Origin: Ziziphus jujuba
Lineage: Eukaryota; Streptophyta; Magnoliopsida; Rosales; Rhamnaceae
DNA: 64,000 nucleotides
Assembly: GCF_031755915.1 (NCBI RefSeq)
Contig: NC_083379.1
Location: 25,668,001-25,732,000 of the forward strand
Direction of reading: 5' to 3'
Positions 35,787-48,399 of this stretch are shown here, piece by piece; position 1 is the first letter of the stretch, and every line of letters begins with the position of its first letter. Under the pieces are notes generated by a model that was not told where the DNA came from, made no database searches, and saw nothing but the letters and a program-made list of their open reading frames with translations. Position numbers and translations under genes: made by a program.

Positions 35787-36139
35787 TTTGGTATTAGAGA
35801 CAAGATTTTGTTTAGGTTTGATCTATCTTATTTGTTTTATTTTATTTTGTGTGAATATGCAATTTTAGCATTAGGTTAGGATTTCTTCTATCATCATACA
35901 TACTCTGCATATTAAAAAAAAAAAAAGAAAAGAAAAGAAGTGTGTTTGCGGCAACAAATACAAAATTCATAAATTTTGTAAACTTTGCATTGTGTGGTCT
36001 CGGGTTTGGTAGTTATTTGGTGCTGGAATTGTAATTTAGTTTTTAATTCTTGATACTGTAGCTGAGATTATATTTTGTGATGAAAAAATAAAAGAAGAAG
36101 AAGAAGAAAGGCCGAATAAAAAAAAAAACAAGAGGGCCG

Positions 36140-37103
36140 GTTGCTTATTCTCAAAAGAACTTGTCCATACTCGAAGATACAAAGCCTATTCTAAGCATCC
36201 GAGTATTGGAAGCCGATACAGACTGGGATAGCTGTTTTATTACAAATTTGGACTCCGTGTAGCAAGGAATGGTTCCAACACTTCATGAACTCAATGATTA
36301 TCATTAAAAGGACATGGAATCCAGCCAAGGTAGAATCAAAAGCATCTAAAAAGGACTTGTACTGATAGCATCTCAATTTGGCTGAAAAGTGCTTTTTAGC
36401 TGCTGGCTTTGACTTTTCTTATTGTTTGACTTATTCCAATCAAGGGGTAATGTGTGGGAATCATTATTAATCATATTTGGCATCCTACATGGTATATGGA
36501 AGCTGATTTAGAGACCAAACAAGCTGGAGATTGGTTAAAGATATCTTAGTAGTCAAACTAGTCAACTAGTTTCCTAATTTGATTTTGACTTTTTGTTTTA
36601 GAAAATTAGTCTTTTATTTGGCTTTTATTTATTTATTTTCTGGAAAAATCAACTTAGGAAATTTATTATTTTATTATTTTCATTGTAAATAATTAATTCG
36701 TAATTCAAAATAAAGAAATTAATTAATCCAAATTAGATTAGGGAATGAGGTGAATTTCGGCCAAACTAGGTTTTCTATTCTTTGGTGGTCAGTTTTACCT
36801 AGATAATTAGGGTTTTATTTTGTAAATTTTAGCCTATTTAAGGGCTTGTACATTATTCTTACAGAAAATTTTTGTGAGATTGAATTCTCTTTGTTCTCTT
36901 TGAACACCTAAAACACCATTAGTAAATGAGTGTTTAGTTTGACTTATCAATAGAAAATCCATCACCTAATGTGGCATTTTCATTATACCAAGTTTCTAAT
37001 CATAGGTTGGTTAGGGGTCAAAGTGACCATTAGAACTTGAACAAAATTAGATCCGGGCTAATATAATATGGGTTTAGGCGCAGGTTGTCCTAGGTTCATA
37101 TCA
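36140..37103 (+). repeat. 5' LTR of Gypsy B, 5'-truncated
   Basis: Aligns to the 3' LTR of B from about its base 150 (TTCTCAAAAGAACTTGTCC) to the end (TTCATATCA). Confidence 0.8.
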
Positions 37104-37105
37104 TT

Positions 37106-37117
37106 TGGTATCAGAGC
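37106..37117 (+). other. Primer-binding site, initiator Met-tRNA (Gypsy B)
   Basis: TGGTATCAGAGC, two bases after the LTR. Confidence 0.88.
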
Positions 37118-38248
37118 CAAGATTTTGTTCATGTTTGATCTATCTTATTTGCTTTTTTTTTGTTTTGTGTTAATCTACAATTTTAGTATTAGGTTAAGGT
37201 TGCTTCTATCATCATACACGTTCTGCATATTAATAATAACAAAAAAAAAAAAACTCATTCCTAGTTAAATTAGGTTTTCCTTGTTTTACCGTATTTTTGC
37301 TTCCTAGTTTGTTGGTTACTTTTCATTATTATTCTTCGTAATTTAGTTCATTGTTGATTTTTCTTTGCTATTGATCTTACATATTTGCATTCATTTATTC
37401 AAAAAAAACAAAAATTTTTTTTAAAAAAAAGAGAGAGTGGTTTGTGGAATAAAAAAAAAAAAATGACAAAGTTTGGAAGTTGAATTTTGGTGGTCACTGG
37501 GTTTGTTGAGTTTTTGGTTTTGGAATTGCAATTGGATTGTTAATTCTTGCTACTGCAGTTGAGATTATATTTTGTGAAAAAAAAAAGAAGAAGAAGAAAA
37601 GCTGAATAAAAAAAAAAATTGGTTTGTTGAATTTGGTGTTTGCTGGAAATTTCTTTGAATTGCTGAATTGTTGATTATTGAATATTTAGAGTTGCTGGAG
37701 ATTTATTTTTGCTGCTGGATAATTGAATTTTGGGTGCTAAAAATATTGGATTAAAATTAGTTAAAGGATTGATATAAAAACTTGAATTACAAAGGACAAC
37801 AACCAACAACTATTCCTTATTTCCATCCAAATGATTTTTGTTCGTGTTTGAATTTCTTTTTGTAAATTTTTATTTTGGAATTCTTAATTTCTTACCATCT
37901 GGTCCATTATTTATTCCGAAATTTGCTTTGCTAAATTGCCTTATTTTTGCTTAGAAAAGCTTAGAATTAGGTGTTCAAAAATTCACTCGGTATTACTGCT
38001 TTTTGCTACTGTTTTGTTGATAAGTTTAATTAAAATATATTTGTGATTTAATTGTTGTTTTGTGGTTGTTTTAATAATAACTTTGAGTTAATTCTTTGAG
38101 TGGAAAAAGGCAAGAGTGTGTGAGCTTAAAAGAGGGTAAAAACTGAAACTAGTGTTCAAACACGAGTGTTGAGACCTTATTTGAGTGAAACACGTAAGAG
38201 AGTGATTTTGGTGAGGTTCTATTTTATTTTTGTGCTATTCATACTAAC

Positions 38249-39966
38249 ATGGCAGATTCAACATTGAGAAGAGGAGATCCATCATTAAGGAACAATGAAA
38301 AGGAGTCTGTGGGATTTAAAGGTGGTTCCTAAGCTACGGGGAGTGGTGAGCAAACGGACATGAAAGCTGTCCTGGAGCAATTGTAGTGGATGAATGCTCA
38401 ATTTGACTATATAAATCAAAGGATGGATAGATTAGAAACATCCCAACTAATTTTGAATAAAGGTTTGATGCTTATGGAGGCCAAGGACGAAGTCCAGGAG
38501 GCCAAGTGCGACTTAGAGAGGAATTTTAGAAAGGTAACTTTGAAGATGACTTAGATGAGGAGTTTGATGAAAATTTTGCACTCCAAGGAAGACAAATTTG
38601 AGGGAGACCAGCAAGGAATGAATATGATGATCTTGGGAATATCAAGGTAAACATACCACCTTTCATGGGAAAAAGTGACCCGGAGGCTTACTTGGAATGG
38701 GAGGAGCATATGGAGATGATTTTTGATTGCCATAACTATTCAGAGGCTAAGAAAGTTAAGTTGGCAGCAATGAAATTTGGACATTATGCCATCCAATGGT
38801 GGACTAATGAGAAAAGCACCCGAAGAAGAGTAGGAGATGAATTGATTACTACATGGCGACAAATGAAAAGAGCCATGAGGAAGCGATTTGTTCCATCACA
38901 CTATCATAGGTTGCTGCATCAAAGACTTTAATCTTTATCTCAAGGAAATAGGTTCGTGAAGGATTATTACAAGGAGATGGAGATGCTCATGATGAGATTG
39001 AGAAGCAACCATGGCAAGGTTTCTATGTGGATTGAATCGTGAGATAGCCGATCAACTAGAATTACAACAATATATGGAATTAGAGGAGATGTTGCATGTG
39101 GCTATTAAACTTGAGCATCAATTCAAGAGGAGGGGTGTAAGCATAAGGTTTGGAGGTATTTCTAACAGCAGAAGATCAAATCCAAGTGGCTAGAGAAACA
39201 ATCCTACCTATGAAAACAAGCCAAAATCGAAAGCTGGAAAAGAAAGTTCCAATCGGCCAAGGATAGAAACTATAACCGAATCTATCCAAGCACATACAAT
39301 TGAAGGTAAATTTGATCGTAAACCTTCAAGATCTAGAGAAATTGTTTGTTTTAAGTGCCAAGGAGGAGGACACATAGCCAATTAATGCTCGAATAGAAGA
39401 ATCATGGCACTAAAAGGTAATGGTGAACTAGAATCCAAAAGTGAGGAAAGTGGGGGAGAGGCCGAATTGAATGATGAAGAACTTGGAGAGGATGAGCTTG
39501 AGGAATTTGAAACACTCTAACCTTCAAGGGTTGATTTGAGTTTAGTTGCAAGGAGGGTCCTTACTGTATACAAAGATGAGGATCAAGTTCAAAGAGAGAA
39601 CATCTTCCACACCCAATGCGAAATTCAAGGTAACATATGTAGTATGATTATAGATAGTGGAAGTTGTGCAAATGTAATTAGTAGCATGGTAGTTAATAAA
39701 TTAGGCTTAACAACTATTAAACATCCAGAACCATATAAATTACAATGGCTTAATGATAGTGGTGAGATGAAAGTGAATAAACAAGCAAAGGTAAAATTTG
39801 GCATAGATAAATATGTGAATGTTGTTTTGTGTGATGTTGTGCCTATGCATGCCGGACATATTTTATTAGGTAGACCATGGCAATTCGATAAAGATGTTAT
39901 TCATTATGGTCAAGAGAATTGTATTATTTTTAGATTTAAAGGTAAAAAGTCAAGCTGGAACCATTA
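38249..39966 (+). pseudogene. gag-protease of Gypsy B
   Basis: Starts MADSTLRRGDPS at 38249. The capsid-like domain (about 38640-39170) shows PFMGKSDPEAYLEWEEHME, WWTNEKSTRRRV and KRFVPSHYHRLLHQRL. A CCHC knuckle lies near 39350-39388, with TAA at 39383 at the same codon as in A. The protease has IIDSGSCANVIS (about 39650) and ILLGRPWQFDK. Additional stops (for example near 38330, 38385 and 38930) and small deletions break the frame. It would have been the structural polyprotein of the element. Confidence 0.85.
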
Positions 39967-40245
39967 ACTCCTAAGGAGGTGTATAGAGATCAACTACGCA
40001 ACAAAAGAAGGAGGCCGAAGAGCTCAAGGAGAAAGCTAGTATGGAACGTACTGCTTCACCATCCATCCAAGAGGGTAAGTTTGGGTTTTCTGTTCAAGGT
40101 AAGCATTCTAAGACTTAAATTGAGTGGAAAACCCAAGAGAAGGCTGAGAGTTGAGTGAGAGAGAAAGAGAAACCCGAGAGTGAGAAGGAGGTCAAAAATG
40201 CCGAGAGTGGGGGCCACACCGAGAGAAAGAAAAGAGAGGAAAAAT

Positions 40246-40774
40246 AAAAATTTTATTTGAGTTTTGGTGATGTTAATAAATCAATTTTGAATAAGAAATC
40301 ATTACTGGTTATAATTTATAAATATGCTTATTTAAATATGTTTTTGTTGTATAGAACTTTATCTGCATTGTTGAGAGCTTTACTTAGTAGAAATTTGAAA
40401 ATTTGGAAGAGATTATTTGCTAATATTAAAAAGTGTGATTTTTTCCGAAATGACCTTGTATTTCTAGTATTTATTTGATAATGTTTGACCCAGAGGATTG
40501 TGTTTGGTTACATTGAAGAAAGGAGAGGTTTCTCGAACAAAGCAAGTCAAAGCTTATGCCACGTGGAGATGGACCTTCTCAAGTTTTGGAGTGGATTAAT
40601 GAAAATGCTTACAAACTTGACTTACCGGATAAGTATAATGTTAGTGCTACATTTAATGTTACTGACTTATCTATTTTTGCTGCAGGTGATGATTCTAATT
40701 TGAGGGAAAATCCTTTTCAAGAGGAGGGGAATGTTGCGAATCAGCTCGAACCCGCACAACCGATAACCCACTAG
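40246..40774 (+). pseudogene. Permuted, RT-less pol remnant of Gypsy B
   Basis: Same segment order as in A: DVNKSILNKKSLLV; then integrase-derived [18 protein letters not shown]; then RT-derived RLFANIKKCDFF and LVFLVF; then [18 protein letters not shown] and [10 protein letters not shown]. It reads into the 3' LTR (from 40732) and ends at 40774. No YxDD motif and no integrase catalytic triad are present. Confidence 0.85.
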
Positions 40775-41864
40775 GTTGCCGACCCAATACGGATGAAGAC
40801 TGGGCCGATCATTAAAGCTTAAGCCAAAAGGTTTAAGGAAAACCTGGGAGCATTTATACAGGGAGCAGTTAATTATCAAAAGAGCTTATCCATACTTGAA
40901 GATACAAAGCCTATTTTAAGCATCTGAGTGGTGGAAGCCGATACGAATCCGAGTAGTTGTTTTCATGCAAATTTGGACTTCAGGCAGGAAGGAATGGTTC
41001 CAACACTTCATGAACTCAATGAATATCATTAAGAGGACATGGAATCCAGCCAAGGCAGAATCAAAAGCATCTAAAAAGGACTTGTATGGACAGCATCTTA
41101 ATTTGACCGAAAATGTGCTGTTTAGCCATTGACTTTGACTTTTCTTCTTGTTTAACTTATTCCAATCAAAGGGAAACATGTGGGAATCATTATTAATCAT
41201 ATTTGGCATCATAAATGGCATATGGAAGCTGATTTGGAGCCCAAACAAGCTGGAGATTGGTCAAAGATACCTTAGTCAAACTAGTCATAGTTTCCTAATT
41301 TGATTTTGACTTTTTGTTTTAGGAAATTAGTCTTTTATTTGGTTTCTATTTATTTATTTGCTGGACAAATCAACTTAGGAAAGTTATTGTTTTGTTATTG
41401 TCATTGTAAATTAATTAATTCCTAATTCAAAATAAAGGAATTAATTAATCTAAATTAGATTAGGAAGGGAGGTAAATTTCGGCCAAGCTAGGTTTCTTAT
41501 TCTTTGGTGGCTGGTTTTACCTAGATAATTAGGGTTTTATTTTATAACTTTTAGCTATTTAAGGGCTTGTTTTATCAATAATATTCAGTATATTATTCAT
41601 ACATAAAATTTTTATGAGATTGAATTCTCTTTGCTCTCTTTGAATACTTAAAACACCATTCATGAATGGGTGTTTGTTTTAGTTTGACTTATCAATAGGA
41701 AATCCATCACCAGAAAATCTATCACCTATTGTGGCATCTTCATTATACCAAGGTTTCTAATCACAAGTTGGTTAGGGGTCAAGGTGACCATTAGAACTTG
41801 AACATAATTAGATCCAGGCTAATATAATACAGGCTTGGGTGTAGGTCGTCCTATGTTTGTATCA
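40732..41864 (+). repeat. 3' LTR of Gypsy B (1133 bp)
   Basis: Begins TGTTGCGAATC, ends TTTGTATCA. The PPT (AAGAGGAGGGGAA) precedes it. Confidence 0.85.
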
Positions 41865-43322
41865 AAAACATCACAAGGAGGGCCGAATCCAAAGTTAGAT
41901 GTACATGGAGGCCAAGGTTGAGGTCGAGGAGGCCGTGGCTGACCTAGAGAGGAATTCGAGGAAGGTAATTTTGGAGATGACTTTGATGAGGGGTTTGATA
42001 AAATTTTTGCTTACCAAGGAAGGAAAAACCATGGGAGACCAGCAAGGAATGAGGATGATGATCTTGGGAATATTAAGGTCAACATACCACCTTTTATGGG
42101 AAAAAAGGATCCGGAGGCTTACCTAGAGTGGAAGGAGCGAATGAAGATGATATTCGATTGCCATGACTATTTGGAGACTAAGAAGGTAAAGGTGGCAGCA
42201 ATGGAATTTGGTCATTATGCACTCCAATGGTGGACAAATGAGAAAAATACCCAAAGAAGAGTAGGTGATGAATTCATTCATACTTGGCAACAAATGAAAG
42301 GGGCCATGAGAAAGCGATTTGTACCGAGTCATTACCATAGGTTGCTGCATCAAAGACTCCAATCATTATCACAAGGTAGTAGGTCCATTAATGATTATTA
42401 CAAGGAGATGTAGATGCTCATGATGAGATTTAGCATGAATGAAGAAAGAGAAGCAACCATGGCATGGTTCCTAGGTGGATTGAATCGTGGGATAGCTAAT
42501 CAATTAGAATTGCAATAATATGTGGAATTGGAAGAGATGTTACATGTAGCTATCAAACTTGAGAATCAATTCAAGAGGAGGGGCTCAAATACACGGCTTC
42601 AAGGAGTATCCAATAGCGGGAGGTCAAATCCAAGTTCTTGGAGAAGCAATCCCACATATGATTACAAGCCAAAACCGAAACTAGTGAAGAAAGCTCCAAT
42701 CGGCCAAAAAGGAGTCCAAAGCCGAATCTGTCCAAGCACCAAAGAATTAAGGTAAATCTAATCCTAAACCTTCTAGAACTTTTGATATTATGTGTTTTAA
42801 GTGCTAGGGATAAGGACACATTGCTAGTCAATGCTCGAATAGGAGAATCATGGTGCTGAAAGGTAATAGTGAGCTAAAATCCGAAAGTGAAGAAAGTGAT
42901 GCTGAAACCAAATTTGTTGAAGATAAAATTGGAGATGATGGGCATGATGAATATGAAACACTTAAGGCTTCAAGGGCTGAATTGAGTTTAGTGGCAAGAA
43001 GGGTTCTAATAGTGTACAAATATAAGGACCAAATTCAAAGAGAGAATATCTTCCACACCTGATGTGAAATTCAAGGTAACATTCGTAGTATGATAGTTGA
43101 TAGTGGAAGTTGTGCAAATGTAATTAGTAATTTTATAGTTGATAAATTACGGTTAGCAACCATTAAACATCCAGAACCATATAGATTACAATGGCTTGAT
43201 GATAGTGTTGAGATGAAAGTAAATAAACAAGCTAAAGTAAAATTCAGCATTGATAAATATGTGGATCTTGTAGTGTGTGATGTTGTTCCTATGCATGCGG
43301 ATCATATTTTGTTGGGTAGATC
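41865..43322 (+). pseudogene. gag-protease of Gypsy C
   Basis: Resumes in mid-gag at KTSQGGPN. The capsid-like domain (about 42070-42590) contains PFMGKKDPEAYLEWKERMK, WWTNEKNTQRRV and KRFVPSHYHRLLHQRL. The CCHC knuckle (about 42790-42834) has two private stops, but the codon that is TAA in A and B is CAA here (42829). The protease has IVDSGSCANVIS (about 43090) and ILLGRS followed by a stop at 43324. Further stops lie near 42411 and 42516. Confidence 0.85.
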
Positions 43323-46153
43323 ATAGCAATTTGATAAGGATTCCATACACTATGGAAGAGAGAATTCCATTATTTTTAAATTTAAAGGGAAAAAAGGTTA
43401 AGCTAGAGCCATTAACTCCAAAGGAGGTATTTAGAAATCAACTTCATATGCAACAAAAGAGGAAGGCCGAAAAGCTCAAAGAAAGGACTGGTATGGCATC
43501 CACGGAAACAACACCATTTTAAGGGGCAATGCCATGTAAGAATAACCAGGTAAGTGTCCTAAACTCAAATTAGGGGGGAAAGAAAGAGAGAAACCCAAGA
43601 GTGTGAGAAAGTTAGAAAAAGCCGAGAATGTGGGCAAAAATGAGGTGGCTGAGAGAGAGAAAGGAAAAGAAAGAAAAGAGAGGAAAAATAAAAAAAAAAA
43701 TTTATCTTAGTTTTAGGGATGTTAATAAAGCCATCTTGAGTAAGAAACCATTGCTAGTCATGATGTCTTTCCGGAGGAAATTCCTATGGTTTATCACCTA
43801 TTCGAGGAATTGACCATCAAATTGATTTTGTGTCGGGAGCTGAAATTCCAAATAGGCTTGCATATAGAAGTAATTCCAAGAAGACAAAAGAGCTACAAAG
43901 GTAGGTAAGTGAGTTACTTGATAAATGATACATTAGGGAAAGTACGAGTCTAGGTGCTATTCCGATTTTATTAGTTCCTAAAAAAGATGGTTCATGGCAC
44001 ATGTGTGTAGATTGTAAAGCTATAAATAATATTACCATTAAATATAGGCATCCAATTCCAAGGTTAGATGATATGTTAAATGAATTACATGGTGCATGTA
44101 TGTTTACTAAAATTGATATGTCTACTAAAATTGATCTTAGGAGTGGGTATAATCAAATTAAAATGAAAGAGGTTGATGAATGGAAAACCACATTTAAGAC
44201 TAAATATGGATTGTGTGAATGGTTAATGATGCCTTTTGGTTTAACTAATGCACCTAGTACTTTCATAAGGTTAATGAATCATGTCACGTGTCCATTTATT
44301 GGTAAATTTATGGTTGTTTATTTTGATGATATTCTTGTATATAGTAGGCATCTAGATGAGTATGTAGAACATCTTAGGCAAATGTTAAATATTTTTAGGA
44401 AGGAAAGGTTGTTTGCTAACTTGAAAAAGTGTGACTTTTGCAAAAGTGAACTTGTTTTTCTAGGATTTGTTGTAAGTGCTACAGGAATTAAAGTTGATCA
44501 ATCCAAGGTGAAAGCAATCTAAGAATGGCTGAAACCTACCTTCATTACCCAAGTGAGGAGATTTCATGGTTTGGCTAGTTTTTACCGAAGATTTGTCAAG
44601 GACTTTAGCACCATTGTAGCACCTTTGACTGAAGTTGTAAAGAAGAATGTTGGCTTCAAATGAGGGGAAGTACAAGATAAATCTTTTAATTTGTTAAAAG
44701 AAAAATTAACCAATGCACCGTGTAGGACCTTTGGAGAAATATTTAGGACCTTTACAAAATAGAAGTATTTGTTTAAGGAAAAAAAAATTTATGTGCCTAA
44801 TTGTAGCATTAGGGAATTATTAGTGAGGGAAGGTCATGGTGGTGGTTTAATGGGTCATTTTGGTGTTTTAAAAACTTTATCTTTACTGTAAGAACATTTT
44901 TATTGGCCTAACATGAGGAGAGATGTGGAGAGAATATGTGAAAGATGCTTGAAGTGCCGAAAATCCAAGTCCAAGTTGAAGCCGCACAGTTTGTACCTCT
45001 CATTGCCGAATCCTTCCTTTCCTTGGGTAGATTTGTCTATGGATTTTATTCTTGGTTTACCTATGTCAAGGATAGGTAAGGATTTAATTTTGTTATTATG
45101 GATAGATTTTATAAGATGGCACATTTTATTGCATGTAATAAAACTAATGATGCATCTAATGTTGCCAACTTATTCTTTAAGGAAATTGTAAGATTGCATG
45201 GAATGCCTAGAACAATTATTTTAGATTGGGATGCTAAGTTCTTAAGTTATTTTTGAAAAACTTTGTGAGCTAAGTTAGGAACTAAACTTTTATTTTCAAC
45301 TACTTGTCATCCACAAATTGATGAACAAACTGAAGTAGTCAATAGAACTTTATCTGCATTGTTACGGGCTTTAATTAGTAGAAATTTAAGAACATGGGAG
45401 GAATGTTTGCGACATGTTGAATTTGCTTATTATTGGTCTTCGCATTCAGCCACTAAATACACACCATTTGAGATTGTTTATGGTTTTAATCCTTTGACTC
45501 CATTAGATTTAACACCATTACCTTTAAATGAACGTGCTAATCTAGATGGAAAACAAAAAGCTGATTTCGTGAAGCAGATTCATAAAAAGACAAAGGCAAA
45601 TATTGAGAGGAGGACCGAGCAATATGCAAGGAGTGCTAATCAAGGCCGAAAAAAGGTTGTCTTTAAACCTGGAGATTGCGTTTGGTTGCACTTAAAGAAG
45701 GAGAGATTTCCCAAACAAAGGAAGTCCAAGCTTATGCCACGTGGAGATAGACCTTTTTAAGTTTTGGAGCGAATTAACGAAAATGCTTACAAACTTGACT
45801 TACTAGGTGAGTATAATGTTGCTGACTTATCTCCTTTTGCTGTAGGTAATGATTTTGATTTGAGGGCAAATCATTTTCGAGAAGAGGAGAATGATAAGAA
45901 TCCCCTCGTATCCGTACAACCGACAACCTTCTGGGGTGCTGACCCGATACGGATAAAGACTGGGCCAATCACTAGAGCTCAACCTAAGAGATTTAAAGAT
46001 AAACTGGCTACCTTTATACAGGGAGTGATTAATTCTCAAAAGGGCTTGACAATACCTGAAGATACAAAGCCTGTTTTAAGCATCCGGGTGGTAGAGGCCG
46101 ATACGGACTCTGGTAGCTATTTTCATGCAAATATGGACTTTGGGCAGAAATAA
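43323..46153 (+). pseudogene. pol of Gypsy C (RT, integrase), RNase H deleted
   Basis: [44 protein letters not shown] and the catalytic YFDD at 44319-44330; it continues to [11 protein letters not shown] (about 44560). After KEKLTNAP (about 44720) the RNase H domain is missing and sequence jumps to integrase: HFYWPNMRRDVERICERCLKC zinc finger (split here as HFYWPN and CERCLKC, about 44895-44965), core [15 protein letters not shown] and [11 protein letters not shown], then FEIVYGFNP and the C-terminal module [18 protein letters not shown]. The last ORF (45764-46153) crosses the PPT and runs 86 codons into the LTR. Several stops and frameshifts make it inactive. Confidence 0.86.
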
Positions 46154-46978
46154 ATGGTTCCAACACTTCATGGATTCAATGTATATATTTAAGAGATCAT
46201 AGAATCAAGTCAAGGTAAAATCAAAGGCAAACAACAAGGGGTTTTGCTGTATTGTTTGCTGGATTTACTGTATTTTGTTGAGTTGACATTTTCTCTTTGT
46301 TCCAATCAAGGGCAACATGTGGAAGTCAATGATTATCCTATTTGGCATCCTAAAAGGCATATGGAATCTGATTTGGAGCTTAAATTGGTCAAAGATAGCT
46401 CATATAGAAAGATAGTAAATTGGTTTTCTAATTTGATTTTGGCTTTTTGTTTTAGGAAGTTAGTCTTTTATTTGGTTTTAATTTATTCATTTGCTGGACA
46501 AATGAACTTAGGAAAGTTTTTATTTTATTTTTTTCATTGTAAATTAATTAATTCCTAATTCCAAAATAAAGGAATTAATTAATCAAATTTAGTTTAGGAA
46601 AGAGTAAGAAATTCAGCCAACAAGTTTCCTAATCACTTTGGTGGCCGGTTTTTTCCTTAGCTTTTAGGGTATTTTATTTTGTAACTCTAGCCTATTTAAG
46701 GGCTTATTTTTTAAAAAGAACACACCTTTAATAATAATCAGAAATTATTTTATGAGAAAGTATTTTCTTTGTTCTCTTTGAACGCCTAAAACACCATTAG
46801 AGAGTGTGTTTAAGTTTGACTTATCAATAGGGCATCCATAACCTATTGTGGCATCTTCATTATACCAAGGTTTCTAATCACAAGTTGGTTAGGGGTTGAG
46901 ATTTTTCCATAAGAACTTAATTGAGATCCGGGCTAATATAATACAGGTTTAGGCGTTAGTCGACCTAGGTTCGTATCA
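45892..46978 (+). repeat. 3' LTR of Gypsy C (1087 bp)
   Basis: Begins TGATAAGAATCC, ends TTCGTATCA; preceded by GAAGAGGAGAA. Encodes GPITRAQPKRFKDKL at its start. Confidence 0.85.
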
Positions 46979-47544
46979 CGTTCTATTATTCAAAGTGTAA
47001 CAAGCTAAATTGACCCACAATCATAATTACATATTTTTGGACCTCAAATTGAAAAAAAAAAGTTATAATAAAATTGAAATTTTTGACTTAATAAATGTAT
47101 TTAATCAATTAAAAATAATATTTACACGCAACTAAAAAAAAGGAAAAAAAAAGAAGCAAAAGACCAAAATACAAAACCCAAGAGATCTAACCAAGGTTGT
47201 TAAACCCAAATGTGCAATGACCCACTTAGATCTCAAAGTATAAAGTGATACAACCATGATATAAGATACTTGCTAGTAAAGGATCCATATCCTTTACGTT
47301 TGTAAAGTACACAACCACTGACCATTTGACTTTTACCGCTTAGGGTCCACAAATACCTTTTTTTTGTTTTGGATAATCAACAAATAATTGATGGGACTGT
47401 CTATGGTACTAATACTAAGAATATATAATAAGACGATTTGCAACCCACCCATTTTACTGACATTCGTTTTATATAACTTACATTAAGATAGATTAATCCT
47501 TTTAACATTTTCAACTCCTAATCAATGATTAACTACCCACTTTC
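46979..47544. other. 3' flank of the TPS1 pseudogene
   Basis: No ORF of note. The right part (about 47450-47544) is similar to the 3' flank of TPS2 (55490-55626), with TAACATAGAATAAAACTCATA-like sequence in both, supporting duplication of the locus. Confidence 0.6.
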
Positions 47545-48056
47545 CTAGTAACATAGAATAAAACTCATATAATTAATCTTACATAGTTTATAATTATTAT
47601 AGTACAGAGATACAAGATTGATAAGTAGAGACGCAACTACTTCCTTGAGCATAATGCTAGCATGAGTATAGCCATCTTCATCCTCGTATACAACATCAAT
47701 GACACGTGGAAGATTGAGAATTTGCACGAGGAGTAGCATAGGAACTAAAGTTGGGTAGAGACATTCTTCGTTTATGTCTTTCCATGTATCTCTAACATGT
47801 TTGCGAAATTTATTTACTGCTTTTTCTTCTGTGGCTCCAAGCTGTTTCATGTGACATTCCATGGCTGATGCTGCATGTCCTCTCTTTTGCTCAAACTGTA
47901 AATTTAAATATTGTATATATATAACAAAATCATAATCATATGCCTAGCTAGCCTAGTTTCATTTGTGAATGAAGGAAAAATATTTGGTATGTATTATGTT
48001 TCACCTTGTGGGATACCACATCGTCCATGAGTTTGCAAACTACCAATGATTCCCTT

Positions 48057-48378
48057 CGTTGAAACTCAGGGTTAACAAAGATAATATTTGAGAAAAAAAT
48101 CTTTATGATATACTCTATTTTTCATACCAATAACAAAGGTCATGTCATACATATATATAGATATAAAAATACTAGGTTTACAGCTACGTAATACATATGA
48201 TAAGTTAACAAAACTATAATTATCTCCTAAATCCTTTATCCTCAGCTCTACACGATATCATATCCTCCATATTCTCTAGGATACCTTTGTCACACAGGTT
48301 GCCACACGAGTTTGTTATTCTATCATCATCTTTCAAGTGTTTGTTATTCTGTTATTATCTTTTGTGTGAGGTTTATCA
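48057..48378 (-). repeat. 3' LTR of Copia D
   Basis: Matches 52692-52984; next to the PPT CTTGAGGGGGGA on the minus strand (48379-48390). Confidence 0.88.
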
Positions 48379-48399
48379 TCCCCCCTCAAGTTGGCGAGT

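Larger units (their letters stand above)
36140..41864 (+). mobile_element. Gypsy element B: non-autonomous relative of A, nested in C
   Basis: The 5' LTR (36140-37103) lacks about its first 150 bp; the 3' LTR (40732-41864) is complete. PBS TGGTATCAGAGC is at 37106-37117 and the PPT at about 40719-40731. The interior matches element A: same leader, gag-protease, and the same permuted pol patchwork. Directly after its 3' LTR, C's gag resumes (KTSQGGPN). The missing LTR start together with the missing part of C indicates one deletion across the left B/C junction. Confidence 0.85.
34663..46978 (+). mobile_element. Gypsy element C: degenerate autonomous-type element, interrupted by element B
   Basis: The 5' LTR (34663-35786) is followed by a mutated PBS and about 340 bp of leader. 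Element B then intervenes (36140-41864). The rest of C resumes in gag at 41865 and ends with the 3' LTR 45892-46978. Both LTRs belong to one subfamily (shared ATTCTCAAAAGGGCTTGAC). C retains gag, protease, RT, integrase zinc finger, core and C-terminal domain, so it represents the autonomous form, though many stops and frameshifts are present. About 0.85 kb of leader and early gag of C are missing at the B junction. No matching 5-bp target duplication was found outside the LTRs (AATGA left, CGTTC right). Confidence 0.8.
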
